Positions 1-5,748 of a stretch of 7,825 nt of DNA are shown here, piece after piece. Location of the stretch: contig JAFSBP010000038.1 in NCBI GenBank assembly GCA_017437205.1, positions 1 through 7,825 of the forward strand, read 5' to 3'. This stretch comes from Lachnospiraceae bacterium. Its GTDB lineage: Bacteria > Bacillota > Clostridia > Lachnospirales > Lachnospiraceae. The translations under genes were made by a program, and so were the position numbers. How positions within the stretch are numbered: the stretch's first letter is position 1; every line of letters begins with the position of its first letter. A model generated the notes under the pieces. The model was not told where the DNA came from. It made no database searches and saw only the letters and a program-made list of their open reading frames with translations.

Positions 1-453
1 ACTGGCACGTTCCAGCTGCTCCGGCGCATCTGCCTTCAGCGCCACCAGCTGATTTATGGTATTATACGGCTGATAGGCAATTCCCGTCCGCCGATACAAT
101 TCTTCCTGACTGATGATCGGAGCCAGCTTCTCCCTGATTCCCTCTGTACGATGATCGCGATATCCGACTGCGTTCCCGATTCGTTCACCCTGTGCGTCAA
201 CCAACACAAAATCCACGCCCCAGGTGTCAATTCCCAGACTCACGGGAATCTTGCCCAGCTCGCCGCACTTTTTCAGTCCCGCCTTGATCTCGCCAAACAT
301 ATGCTCCGTATCCCAGCAAAGCTGACCATCGATCTCCTTCATGCCGTTTTCAAACCGGTAAATTTCTTCCAGCTTAATTTTTCCGTTCTCAACCGTTCCG
401 AGAATATGCCGTCCACTGGAAGCCCCGATATCAATCGCTAAATAGTAAGACAT
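1..453 (-). CDS. rhaB: Rhamnulokinase, N-terminal part (3' end outside window)
   Basis: FGGY-family sugar kinase that phosphorylates L-rhamnulose to L-rhamnulose-1-phosphate in the cytoplasm, the second step of L-rhamnose breakdown after the isomerase. Reading the minus strand from the ATG at 453-451 gives 151 codons with no stop up to position 1; full-length members are about 460-490 residues, so roughly the first third is present. The product begins MSYYLAIDIGASSGRHILG, the nucleotide-binding start of the family. It also has GIDTWGVDFVLVD, YRDHRT and a YNTINQL segment, which align closely with E. coli RhaB (IGIDTWGVDFVLLD, YRDSRT, FNTLYQL) and separate it from xylulo-, glycero- and fuculokinases. 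A strong GGAGGTG ribosome binding site (463-469) lies 9 bases upstream and fixes the start. It is divergent from the cupin-type AraC regulator, which is likely its regulator (inference). Further rha genes may follow to the left. Confidence 0.92.
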   Translation of the reverse strand, partial: MSYYLAIDIGASSGRHILGTVENGKIKLEEIYRFENGMKEIDGQLCWDTEHMFGEIKAGLKKCGELGKIPVSLGIDTWGVDFVLVDAQGERIGNAVGYRDHRTEGIREKLAPIISQEELYRRTGIAYQPYNTINQLVALKADAPEQLERAS

Positions 454-485
454 GCTGTGTTTCACCTCCCAGATACAATTTTCTC

Positions 486-512
486 TTTATATGGTTATTT
501 TATCATTGTCAA
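486..512 (-). promoter_or_regulatory. Candidate rhaB promoter
   Basis: On the minus strand, TTGACA (complement of 507-512, a perfect -35) is followed 15 bases later by TATAAA (complement of 486-491). The spacing is 2 bases shorter than the optimum, so unassisted activity may be weak, as expected for an activator-dependent sugar operon. The -35 shares five base pairs with the -35 of the opposing promoter. The expected start near 479 leaves a leader of about 25 bases that includes the GGAGGTG site at 463-469. Confidence 0.5.
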
Positions 513-535
513 ATCGGATTATCTTGTGATATAAT
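506..535 (+). promoter_or_regulatory. Promoter of the cupin-type AraC regulator
   Basis: TTGTCA (506-511) and a perfect TATAAT (530-535) are separated by 18 bases, and a TG at 527-528 gives an extended -10 (TGATATAAT). This is the best consensus sigma-A promoter in the window. The expected start near position 542 leaves a leader of about 67 bases before the ATG at 609. It also makes the in-frame TTG at 555 an unlikely start, because that would sit only about 13 bases into the transcript with no ribosome binding site. Confidence 0.75.
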
Positions 536-594
536 TACTTAAAATAGTTAATTATTGACTTTTACAGAGAAAAACAGCGATAAATTCAGAAAAC

Positions 595-601
595 AGAAAG
601 G
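595..601 (+). promoter_or_regulatory. Ribosome binding site fixing the AraC start
   Basis: AGAAAGG lies 7 bases before the ATG at 609. The frame is open back to a TTG at 555, but nothing resembling a Shine-Dalgarno precedes that codon, so 609 is chosen as the start. Confidence 0.7.
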
Positions 602-608
602 TATCACT

Positions 609-1478
609 ATGAATTCATTTGTCTTCCACGAGCCCAAACCTCACGGTACACCCGACTTTCCGTTTGAATACTTTTATATAGAAAAATCCCACCCCCGGTA
701 CCATATGTCATTTCACTGGCACAAGGAGTGGGAAATCATTCATGTGATAAAAGGAGTATTTACTGCCTATATAGACGATGTCATGTTCACGGTTCGCCCC
801 GGTGATTCTTTACTGGTACAAGGTGGTATGCTCCACGGCGGCATTTCAGACAATTGCGTGTATGAGTGTTTTTTATTCGACCTTCACGGTCTCTATCGAA
901 ACCTTGACACGGTGAAGCCGTACCTCCGACCTGTTTACCGAAAGCTCATTCTGCCGGACATCTACTTCCCCGCCGGCGAAAACACATCTATCGGCTATGC
1001 GATCTCACAACTGTCTGAATTTTGTCAAAGAAATGAGTTGGGCAAAGATGTGCAGGTTCCTCTTGAACTCATCGTCTATAGTAGCATCTCCCAGCTTTTT
1101 TCCGTGATTTTAACTGATAAACTGTACATTCCAAACCAAACAAACACTGCTGAGAACACCCATAAGATTGATCAGCTGAAAGCGGTTTTGGAATATATTG
1201 AGCAAAACTATGCCTCCCCACTTACCTTAAGCGACCTGGCCTCCGTAGCCAACATGAACCCCAGCTATTTCTGCCGTTTCTTCCGCTCCATCACCCATCA
1301 GTCGCCGATGGATTACGTGAACATGTATCGGATAGAAAAGGTTGCCCAGTTACTGCACCACTCCAACCAACCGACCGTTGATATCTGTATGGAATGCGGC
1401 TTTAATGAGTACAGTAATTTTATCAAAGTGTTTAAGAAGTACAAGGGAATGACACCGAAGAAGTATCGGGAGAGTTGA
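609..1478 (+). CDS. AraC-family regulator with N-terminal cupin, likely rhamnose-type
   Basis: Cytoplasmic DNA-binding regulator of 289 residues, the usual AraC/XylS length. Residues 30-80 form the sugar-sensing cupin: HWHKEWEII (36-44), PGD (64-66) and MLHGG (74-78) match the conserved cupin turns, with His36, His38 and His76 lining the pocket. Residues 187-289 form the double helix-turn-helix domain: first recognition unit about 207-228 (LSDLASVANMNPSYFCRFFR), second about 255-278, ending in the family signature FIKVFKKYKGMTPKKYR. There is no membrane segment. The gene is transcribed away from rhaB from a back-to-back promoter pair, an arrangement typical of an AraC activator and its target, so an L-rhamnose-responsive role is inferred. 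The sequence does not show the ligand, and it is not clearly RhaS or RhaR. The frame extends upstream to TTG 555 (307 residues), but promoter and ribosome binding site positions favour ATG 609. Confidence 0.9.
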   Translation: MNSFVFHEPKPHGTPDFPFEYFYIEKSHPRYHMSFHWHKEWEIIHVIKGVFTAYIDDVMFTVRPGDSLLVQGGMLHGGISDNCVYECFLFDLHGLYRNLDTVKPYLRPVYRKLILPDIYFPAGENTSIGYAISQLSEFCQRNELGKDVQVPLELIVYSSISQLFSVILTDKLYIPNQTNTAENTHKIDQLKAVLEYIEQNYASPLTLSDLASVANMNPSYFCRFFRSITHQSPMDYVNMYRIEKVAQLLHHSNQPTVDICMECGFNEYSNFIKVFKKYKGMTPKKYRES

Positions 1479-1488
1479 TTCATTGTGA

Positions 1489-1513
1489 AAGCCGCCGGCA
1501 TTGCCGGCGGCTT
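1489..1513. terminator. Bidirectional intrinsic terminator between convergent genes
   Basis: A perfect 11-bp GC-rich stem (1489-1499 with 1503-1513) closes a 3-base ATT loop. It begins 11 bases after the AraC stop and ends 15 bases before the stop of the convergent uxuA. The following bases are only moderately T-rich on either strand (CATCATTTCC on plus, TCACAATG on minus), so efficiency may be modest. Its position and stem strength make a shared terminator the best reading. Confidence 0.72.
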
Positions 1514-1528
1514 CATCATTTCCTTCTA

Positions 1529-2614
1529 TTATTTATCAAACTTCTCCAGCGAATCCCAAACGCCCAGCATATACATGATACCCAGTGCGCGGTCATACAG
1601 GCCGTATCCGGGGCGAACGTTTCCGGGACCTTCATCCCACAGATGTCTTCCATGATCAGGACGGATATATCCCTCAAATCCACAGTCATGGTATGCCTTT
1701 AAGATATCCAGGATTCCCGTGTCACCGTCACAGTCTCTGTGGCTAGCCTCGGAGAAATCTCCGTTCTCAAAATGCTTCACATTTCTGATGTGTGCGAATG
1801 CGATACGGTCGCAGTGCTTGCGCACGATGTCCGCAACGTTGTTGTTCGGGTCTGCATTCAAGCTACCGGAGCAGAGGGTCAGACAGTTGTACTCATCGTC
1901 CACCATCTTCAAGAAGCGGTCGATATTTTCCTCGTTAACCAACAGACGGGGCAGACCGAAGATATCCCAGGGCGGATCGTCCATGTGGATCGCCATCTTG
2001 ATGTCGCACTCGCGGCAGGTAGGCATGATCGCTTCAAGGAAATACTTCAGATTCGCCCACAGTTTCTCGTGGTCAATTCCCTCATACGCCTTGAACAGCT
2101 CGTCAAGCTTCGCCATACGCTCAGGCTCCCAACCGGGGAAGGACATATTGTACTTCTCGGTGAAATCCAGAATGTACTTTGCCATGGCATTGTAATCGTC
2201 CTGAATCATATTCTTTTCGTAGAAAAGAGCGGTGGAGCCGTCTCCCACGGGATGGAAGAGGTTGCTTCTGGTCCAGTCGAAGATGGGCATAAAGTTGTAG
2301 CAGATTACCTTCACCCCGAATTTAGAGAGGTTGCGGATACACTGCTTGTAATTTTCGATATACTTGTCTCTCGTGGGCAGACCGATCTTGATGTCATCGT
2401 GAACGTTCACGGATTCCACCACGTCCATGTTGAAGCCGTACTCGTCAAGCTGTCTCTTCACCTCGGCGATCTCCTCAACCTCCCACACTTCACCGGGCAT
2501 CTTGTGGTGAAGCGCCCAAACGATACCGTCAACTCCCGGTATCTGCTTAATGTCGGAGAGTTTTATTTTGTCATTTCCCTCTCCGTACCAACGGAATGTC
2601 ATTTTCATTGGCAT
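1529..2614 (-). CDS. uxuA: Mannonate dehydratase
   Basis: Dehydrates D-mannonate to 2-keto-3-deoxy-D-gluconate (EC 4.2.1.8) in the cytoplasm, the step joining the glucuronate branch to the common KDG route. The 361 residues match the compact Gram-positive form; E. coli UxuA is about 394. Family motifs run the full length: FRWYG (7-11), VESVNVHDDIKIG (66-78), CYNFMPIFDWTR (105-116), HMDDPPWDIFGLPR (210-223), CSGSLNADP (248-256), AHIRNVK (274-280), RPDHGR (318-323) and GYGLYDRALG (336-345). Candidate metal ligands, by analogy with streptococcal UxuA as I recall it, are His210, Cys248, His275 and Asp320, with His321 next to them; all are present, so the enzyme looks intact. It lies 46 bp downstream of an AraC regulator on the same strand with no terminator between, so co-transcription is likely. 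Partner genes uxaC, uxuB, kdgK and kdgA are not in the window. Confidence 0.97.
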   Translation of the reverse strand: MPMKMTFRWYGEGNDKIKLSDIKQIPGVDGIVWALHHKMPGEVWEVEEIAEVKRQLDEYGFNMDVVESVNVHDDIKIGLPTRDKYIENYKQCIRNLSKFGVKVICYNFMPIFDWTRSNLFHPVGDGSTALFYEKNMIQDDYNAMAKYILDFTEKYNMSFPGWEPERMAKLDELFKAYEGIDHEKLWANLKYFLEAIMPTCRECDIKMAIHMDDPPWDIFGLPRLLVNEENIDRFLKMVDDEYNCLTLCSGSLNADPNNNVADIVRKHCDRIAFAHIRNVKHFENGDFSEASHRDCDGDTGILDILKAYHDCGFEGYIRPDHGRHLWDEGPGNVRPGYGLYDRALGIMYMLGVWDSLEKFDK

Positions 2615-2623
2615 GTTATTTTT

Positions 2624-2630
2624 CTCCTTT
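2624..2630 (-). promoter_or_regulatory. Ribosome binding site deciding the uxuA start
   Basis: The minus strand reads AAAGGAG here, 9 bases upstream of the ATG at 2614. The protein begins MPMKM, so in-frame ATGs also occur at 2608 and 2602, but these would be 15 and 21 bases from the site. The first ATG is therefore preferred. Confidence 0.8.
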
Positions 2631-2660
2631 TCATTTTTATATTCAAAAAGATAGTTTTAT

Positions 2661-3893
2661 TTACTTACCTGTGCGGATACTCTCCCGGTACTCTCTCGGT
2701 GTCTTACCGGTCTGCTTTTTGAATTGCTTCGAGAAATATTGTACATCAACAATTCCACAATGTAAAGCAATTGTTTGCACTTGAAGATGTGTTGTGCTCA
2801 GCAGATACATTGCATGTTTGATTCGCTTGTCCCTGATATATTCGGAAATCGTCTGCCCCGTTTCCTTTTTGAATATCGTTGCCAGATACCCGGCGCTTAT
2901 CCCCTGGATATGCGCCAATGTGCGCAGCGATAACTCCGCCGAAATGTCAGACTCGATCACCAAAATCGTCCGTTTAACCACCTGTGAATACTTTTTCATG
3001 GAATGCTTATAAACCAAACTGCTGTAGGAGGAAAACATCTCCCTCATCAGGTCGGGGACGGCCTTTACGCTGACAATCAACTCAATCTTTGCGGCAAAAT
3101 CCGAGGAAACACGGTCAATATATATAGGATGAACTCCTCCCTGCTCAGCCGCCTTGCGAAGTAATGTGTTCATGATAATGCAGTAGTTTTTCGCATTTCT
3201 GACCGGATCCTGTATGCGCCGGCCAAACATCCCCTCGTTGAACACCGACAAGAAAATTTTTTCTTTATGCCGCTGTCCGAGCGCAACCGCCTGAATCAGC
3301 TCATTTTCAAATGCATACCGCATCTCCATCATTTCCACATTCGCAAGCGTTTCATCGAAGCCATCAGCATGCGAAACCCGGTTAATCGGAGAAACCGGCA
3401 GCGTATATTCTTTATTACTTTCAACAATGGCAAAAGACGGAGTGTGCCATATCCGTTCACAAAAAGTATCGATCATGGCAAACAACCTGTCATTTTCAGC
3501 GACAACAGGAACTGCAGCATAGTATTCCGTCAAATGCTTCTGCCCATCCGAAGAAATTCCTGCCCGCTCCGCAATCTCCAACACATCTTTTACTTCCATC
3601 GAGTCTGACAAATACGGCCCAATGAACAAAAGATTCTTTTCTCTCATCACCGGCAGCTTCACGCAAATGTATCGCAGTTTAAATTCATTGACAAACTTAT
3701 ACTTGGTGTGATCGTCAATATCCCCGATGGCTTGCCTGATCGTCGTTTCCGGCTTCGCGTAAAAACCGATCACATTCACCAAGCGCGAATCCATCATCAT
3801 CTCGGCATTATCAAAAGGGGACAGCATTGAAGTATTTACATGACATTTTTCAAGTACATCACACAAAAAATTCAATTCATTTTCTTCATTCAT
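2661..3893 (-). CDS. AraC-family regulator, long N-terminal sensor without cupin
   Basis: Cytoplasmic regulator of 410 residues, longer than the usual AraC length of about 290. The C-terminus (305-410) is a complete double helix-turn-helix domain: first unit about 322-343 (LRTLAHIQGISAGYLATIFK), second about 371-393 (QTIALHCGIVDVQYFSKQFK), then TGKTPREYR. There is no cupin. Residues 1-155 hold a predicted alpha/beta region with LLFIGPYLSD (88-97) and LTEYYAAVPV (121-130). Residues 185-300 are mostly helical, with a conserved-looking block around DPVRNAKNYCIIMNTLLRKA (229-248) and GGVHPIYID (252-260). This layout recurs in AraC-like regulators of Clostridia and other Bacillota, as I recall; its ligand is unknown to me. 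The ATG at 3893 has GCAGGTG 5 bases upstream. Same-strand uxuA follows after 46 bp, and the symporter-GH2 unit diverges from it, so it probably controls both (inference). No membrane segments or signal peptide are visible. Confidence 0.9.
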   Translation of the reverse strand: MNEENELNFLCDVLEKCHVNTSMLSPFDNAEMMMDSRLVNVIGFYAKPETTIRQAIGDIDDHTKYKFVNEFKLRYICVKLPVMREKNLLFIGPYLSDSMEVKDVLEIAERAGISSDGQKHLTEYYAAVPVVAENDRLFAMIDTFCERIWHTPSFAIVESNKEYTLPVSPINRVSHADGFDETLANVEMMEMRYAFENELIQAVALGQRHKEKIFLSVFNEGMFGRRIQDPVRNAKNYCIIMNTLLRKAAEQGGVHPIYIDRVSSDFAAKIELIVSVKAVPDLMREMFSSYSSLVYKHSMKKYSQVVKRTILVIESDISAELSLRTLAHIQGISAGYLATIFKKETGQTISEYIRDKRIKHAMYLLSTTHLQVQTIALHCGIVDVQYFSKQFKKQTGKTPREYRESIRTGK

Positions 3894-3958
3894 GGCAACA
3901 CCTGCATTTATTCGCCGCTCTTTGTTTATCTTTCCGCATTTTGATTAGTTTCAATTGA

Positions 3959-3987
3959 TTTATAGCATACTTTTTTGTAAATTGCAA
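3959..3987 (-). promoter_or_regulatory. Candidate promoter of the long AraC regulator (and uxuA)
   Basis: On the minus strand, TTGCAA (complement of 3982-3987, four of six -35 consensus bases) lies 17 bases before TATAAA (complement of 3959-3964). TGC directly before the -10 gives an extended -10 element. The expected start near 3952 leaves a leader of about 58 bases before the ATG at 3893. No separate promoter is evident in the 46 bases before uxuA, so this one probably serves both genes. Confidence 0.5.
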
Positions 3988-4000
3988 CAAACTTTTGAAT

Positions 4001-4029
4001 ATGTAAATGAAGATTATACAATTTTACAT
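4001..4029. promoter_or_regulatory. Inverted repeat, candidate operator
   Basis: ATGTAAA (4001-4007) and TTTACAT (4023-4029) form a perfect 7-bp inverted repeat with a 15-base spacer. The arm-to-arm distance of 22 bases is about two helical turns. It lies between the two divergent promoters, ending about 35 bases upstream of the symporter -10, where an AraC-type activator could contact RNA polymerase. The DNA is AT-rich, so chance is possible. Confidence 0.35.
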
Positions 4030-4040
4030 TATTTTTGTAC

Positions 4041-4069
4041 TACCATCTTTTGTCCTAATAAAGTATAAT
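4041..4069 (+). promoter_or_regulatory. Candidate activator-dependent promoter of the symporter-GH2 unit
   Basis: A perfect TATAAT occupies 4064-4069, but the matching -35 position (TACCAT at 4041-4046, 17-base spacing) has little resemblance to TTGACA and there is no TG extension. A strong -10 with a poor -35 is the usual form of a promoter needing an activator, which fits the divergent AraC gene. The expected start near 4076 leaves a leader of about 58 bases before the ATG at 4134. Confidence 0.5.
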
Positions 4070-4120
4070 ACTAATTACTGATACAGTACGTTTATGCAAC
4101 AAAACAAAAAAATCACAGAA

Positions 4121-4125
4121 AGAGG
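4121..4125 (+). promoter_or_regulatory. Ribosome binding site deciding the symporter start
   Basis: AGAGG is followed by two in-frame ATGs, at 4128 and 4134. It is 8 bases from the second but only 2 from the first, so initiation at 4134 is favoured and the product loses two residues (Met-Thr). Confidence 0.65.
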
Positions 4126-4133
4126 AAATGACC

Positions 4134-5705
4134 ATGAAAAAAGAAATTGAAAAAGATGCCAACGGGTATCGCAAATTCAGCATGCGCGACAAACTCGCAT
4201 ATGCCGCCGGAGATCTCGGCTGTAACATGAGTTTCTCCCTCAAGGGTACGGTTCAGACGTTCTGGCTCGTCTTTATGACGATGGAGACCGGTCTGCTCTC
4301 CCTTCTCCTTCTTCTCGTCCAGATTTGGGACGCAGTAAATGATCCGCTCATCGGTACACTGATCGACAACGACAGAAGAAAGTACAAGATGGGCAAATTT
4401 AAGACCTACATCTTCATCGGCGCATGTGGATTGCTGGTCGGCGGCGCTGCCGTTTTCCTTCCGTTCCCCAAGGCTCCCGTTGTTGTAAAGGCTGTTCTGT
4501 TTGTTTTGGGATACATTATTTGGGACGCATTTTACACCATCGCTAACGTTCCCTACGGCTCCATGCTTTCTCTGGTAACCGAGGATGTGGGCGAGCGTGC
4601 ACAGCTCTCCACCTGGAGATCCATTGGCTCCATGATCGGAAATATGCTTCCCAGCATGATCCTCCCCATGCTGATTTGGAACAAGGTTTACTATGACGGA
4701 ACCACTGACTTCCTCGATAGAATCGAGATTCCGGAAGGCTTTGACAAGTCCCAGTTCCTCAAAAACCCTCTCACCGGAAAGGCTTACGAGATCGGTGACA
4801 AGATTTTGAGTCCCGCAACCGGAAAGCAGGTCGAAATCCTGTTGGGCGACAGAGTGTTCTGGACAGCTCTCATCATGGGCATCCTCGGATTTATCGCATT
4901 TATGTACATGATCAAAGCAATCACCATCCGTGTTGACGAAAACTCCGTAAAAACAAACGAATCCAGCGAGAAGTTCAATATCCTCAATGCTTTCGGTAAG
5001 TTTATGAAGAACCGCCCCGCTGTCGGTGCCACGTTAGCAGCTATGGGTATGTTCCTCGGTATGAATGCCGCAACCACCGCAAATACCATTATGTTTGCCA
5101 CCTATTTTAACATGGCATCCATGTCCGGTATTGTTCAGATGATTGGTTTCCTGCCCATGTTCCTGTTCATGCCCTTTATCACAAAGATTGTAAAGAAATA
5201 TGGCAAAAAGGAAGCTTCCGTTTTCGGTACCGTTGTATCCCTCGTCGGCGGCGGAGTGATGCTTATTTTCCCGACTATCGATAATGTAAATACCGCACTG
5301 GTCGTTTATCTGATCGGTTTGGTTATCTTCGGTGTGGGCATGGGTGTTTATACCTGCGTTTCCTGGGCAATGATGGGTGATGCCATTGATTACAACGAGT
5401 GGAAATTCGGCACCCGTGAGGAAGGTACCGTTTACTCCCTCCACTCTTTCTTCAGAAAGCTCGCACAGGGTGTAGGTCCCTCCATGGTTCTGTTAATCAT
5501 GGGTTGGCTGGGCTATGAATCTAAGCTTGGAACCATCGGTCAGAGCCTTACCACCTCCCACAATATGTGCTGGCTGGTTGCCGGACTCTATCTCTTCAGT
5601 GCAGTTCTTCAGTTCATCGGTCTTGCTGTTATCTATAATCTTGACAAGAAGACCTTGAATCAGATGACAGAAGAACTTGCGGCAAGAAAGTCCACAGAGA
5701 AATAA
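4134..5705 (+). CDS. GPH-family (MelB-like) sugar:cation symporter
   Basis: Twelve-helix secondary transporter of the glycoside-pentoside-hexuronide family, importing a sugar or glycoside with a cation. The 523 residues exceed the usual 450-490. GPH marks: RDKLAYAAGDLGCNMSF (18-34); IWDAVNDPLIGTLID (64-78), whose Asp66 and Asp70 match the cation-site aspartates of MelB; a cytoplasmic RRKYKMGKFK loop (81-90); and DYNEWKFGTREEGTVYSLHS (419-438) in the C-terminal half. Hydrophobic stretches near 91-110, 114-145, 162-185, 244-262, 297-325, 330-352, 361-381, 386-413, 446-460 and 478-502 support a full transporter. The extra length is mainly a hydrophilic loop of about 58 residues (186-243) between helices 5 and 6, predicted to face outward. 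The GH2 gene follows after 43 bp without a terminator, forming an operon in which the hydrolase acts on the imported substrate. The substrate cannot be read from sequence; uxuA nearby suggests a glucuronide. A start at 4128 (525 residues) is possible. Confidence 0.93.
   Translation: MKKEIEKDANGYRKFSMRDKLAYAAGDLGCNMSFSLKGTVQTFWLVFMTMETGLLSLLLLLVQIWDAVNDPLIGTLIDNDRRKYKMGKFKTYIFIGACGLLVGGAAVFLPFPKAPVVVKAVLFVLGYIIWDAFYTIANVPYGSMLSLVTEDVGERAQLSTWRSIGSMIGNMLPSMILPMLIWNKVYYDGTTDFLDRIEIPEGFDKSQFLKNPLTGKAYEIGDKILSPATGKQVEILLGDRVFWTALIMGILGFIAFMYMIKAITIRVDENSVKTNESSEKFNILNAFGKFMKNRPAVGATLAAMGMFLGMNAATTANTIMFATYFNMASMSGIVQMIGFLPMFLFMPFITKIVKKYGKKEASVFGTVVSLVGGGVMLIFPTIDNVNTALVVYLIGLVIFGVGMGVYTCVSWAMMGDAIDYNEWKFGTREEGTVYSLHSFFRKLAQGVGPSMVLLIMGWLGYESKLGTIGQSLTTSHNMCWLVAGLYLFSAVLQFIGLAVIYNLDKKTLNQMTEELAARKSTEK
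4764..4859 (+). repeat. Imperfect tandem repeat inside the symporter's outward loop
   Basis: The protein carries two adjacent copies of a pattern: NPLTGKAYEIGDKIL (residues 211-225) and SPATGKQVEILLGDRVF (226-242). Both follow P-x-T-G-K-x-x-E-I, then G-D-basic-hydrophobic, with a two-residue insertion in the second. At DNA level only ACCGGAAAG is clearly shared, so a duplication would be old. Confidence 0.5.
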
Positions 5706-5735
5706 TCAACAAGACCTTCTTCATTATCAAACAAC

Positions 5736-5741
5736 AAGGAG
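5736..5741 (+). promoter_or_regulatory. Ribosome binding site of the GH2 gene
   Basis: AAGGAG lies 7 bases before the ATG at 5749, a strong match that fixes the start. The 43-base gap after the symporter stop holds no promoter or terminator that I can see, supporting co-transcription. Confidence 0.8.
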
Positions 5742-5748
5742 AGACCAC

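Noticed and set aside
151..441. Open frame on the plus strand of 96 codons near the left edge
   Set aside because: It is antisense to rhaB, whose minus-strand reading gives clear rhamnulokinase motifs and a strong ribosome binding site.
555..584. Possible second promoter, TTGACT at 555-560 with GATAAA about 18 bases later
   Set aside because: The -10 is poor, the element would leave a leader of under 20 bases, and a near-consensus extended -10 promoter lies just upstream.
555..608. Upstream TTG start adding 18 residues to the cupin-type AraC regulator
   Set aside because: No Shine-Dalgarno precedes it and it falls about 13 bases after the predicted transcript start, whereas ATG 609 has AGAAAGG at good spacing and starts just before the cupin.
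1739..2722. Long open frame on the plus strand (327 codons) opposite uxuA and the end of the long AraC gene
   Set aside because: It lies antisense to a gene with full-length family motifs, has no ribosome binding site, and its protein resembles no family. It follows from the codon bias of uxuA.
3983..4103. Direct repeat TGCAACAAA at 3983-3991 and 4095-4103 between the divergent genes
   Set aside because: It is nine bases in AT-rich DNA, over 100 bases apart. One copy overlaps the AraC-gene -35 and the other lies downstream of the expected symporter transcript start. There is no further support for an operator.
5034..5444. Open frame on the minus strand rich in His, Asn and Gly, opposite the symporter
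   Set aside because: The odd composition is what antisense reading of membrane-protein codons gives. It has no ribosome binding site or family resemblance.
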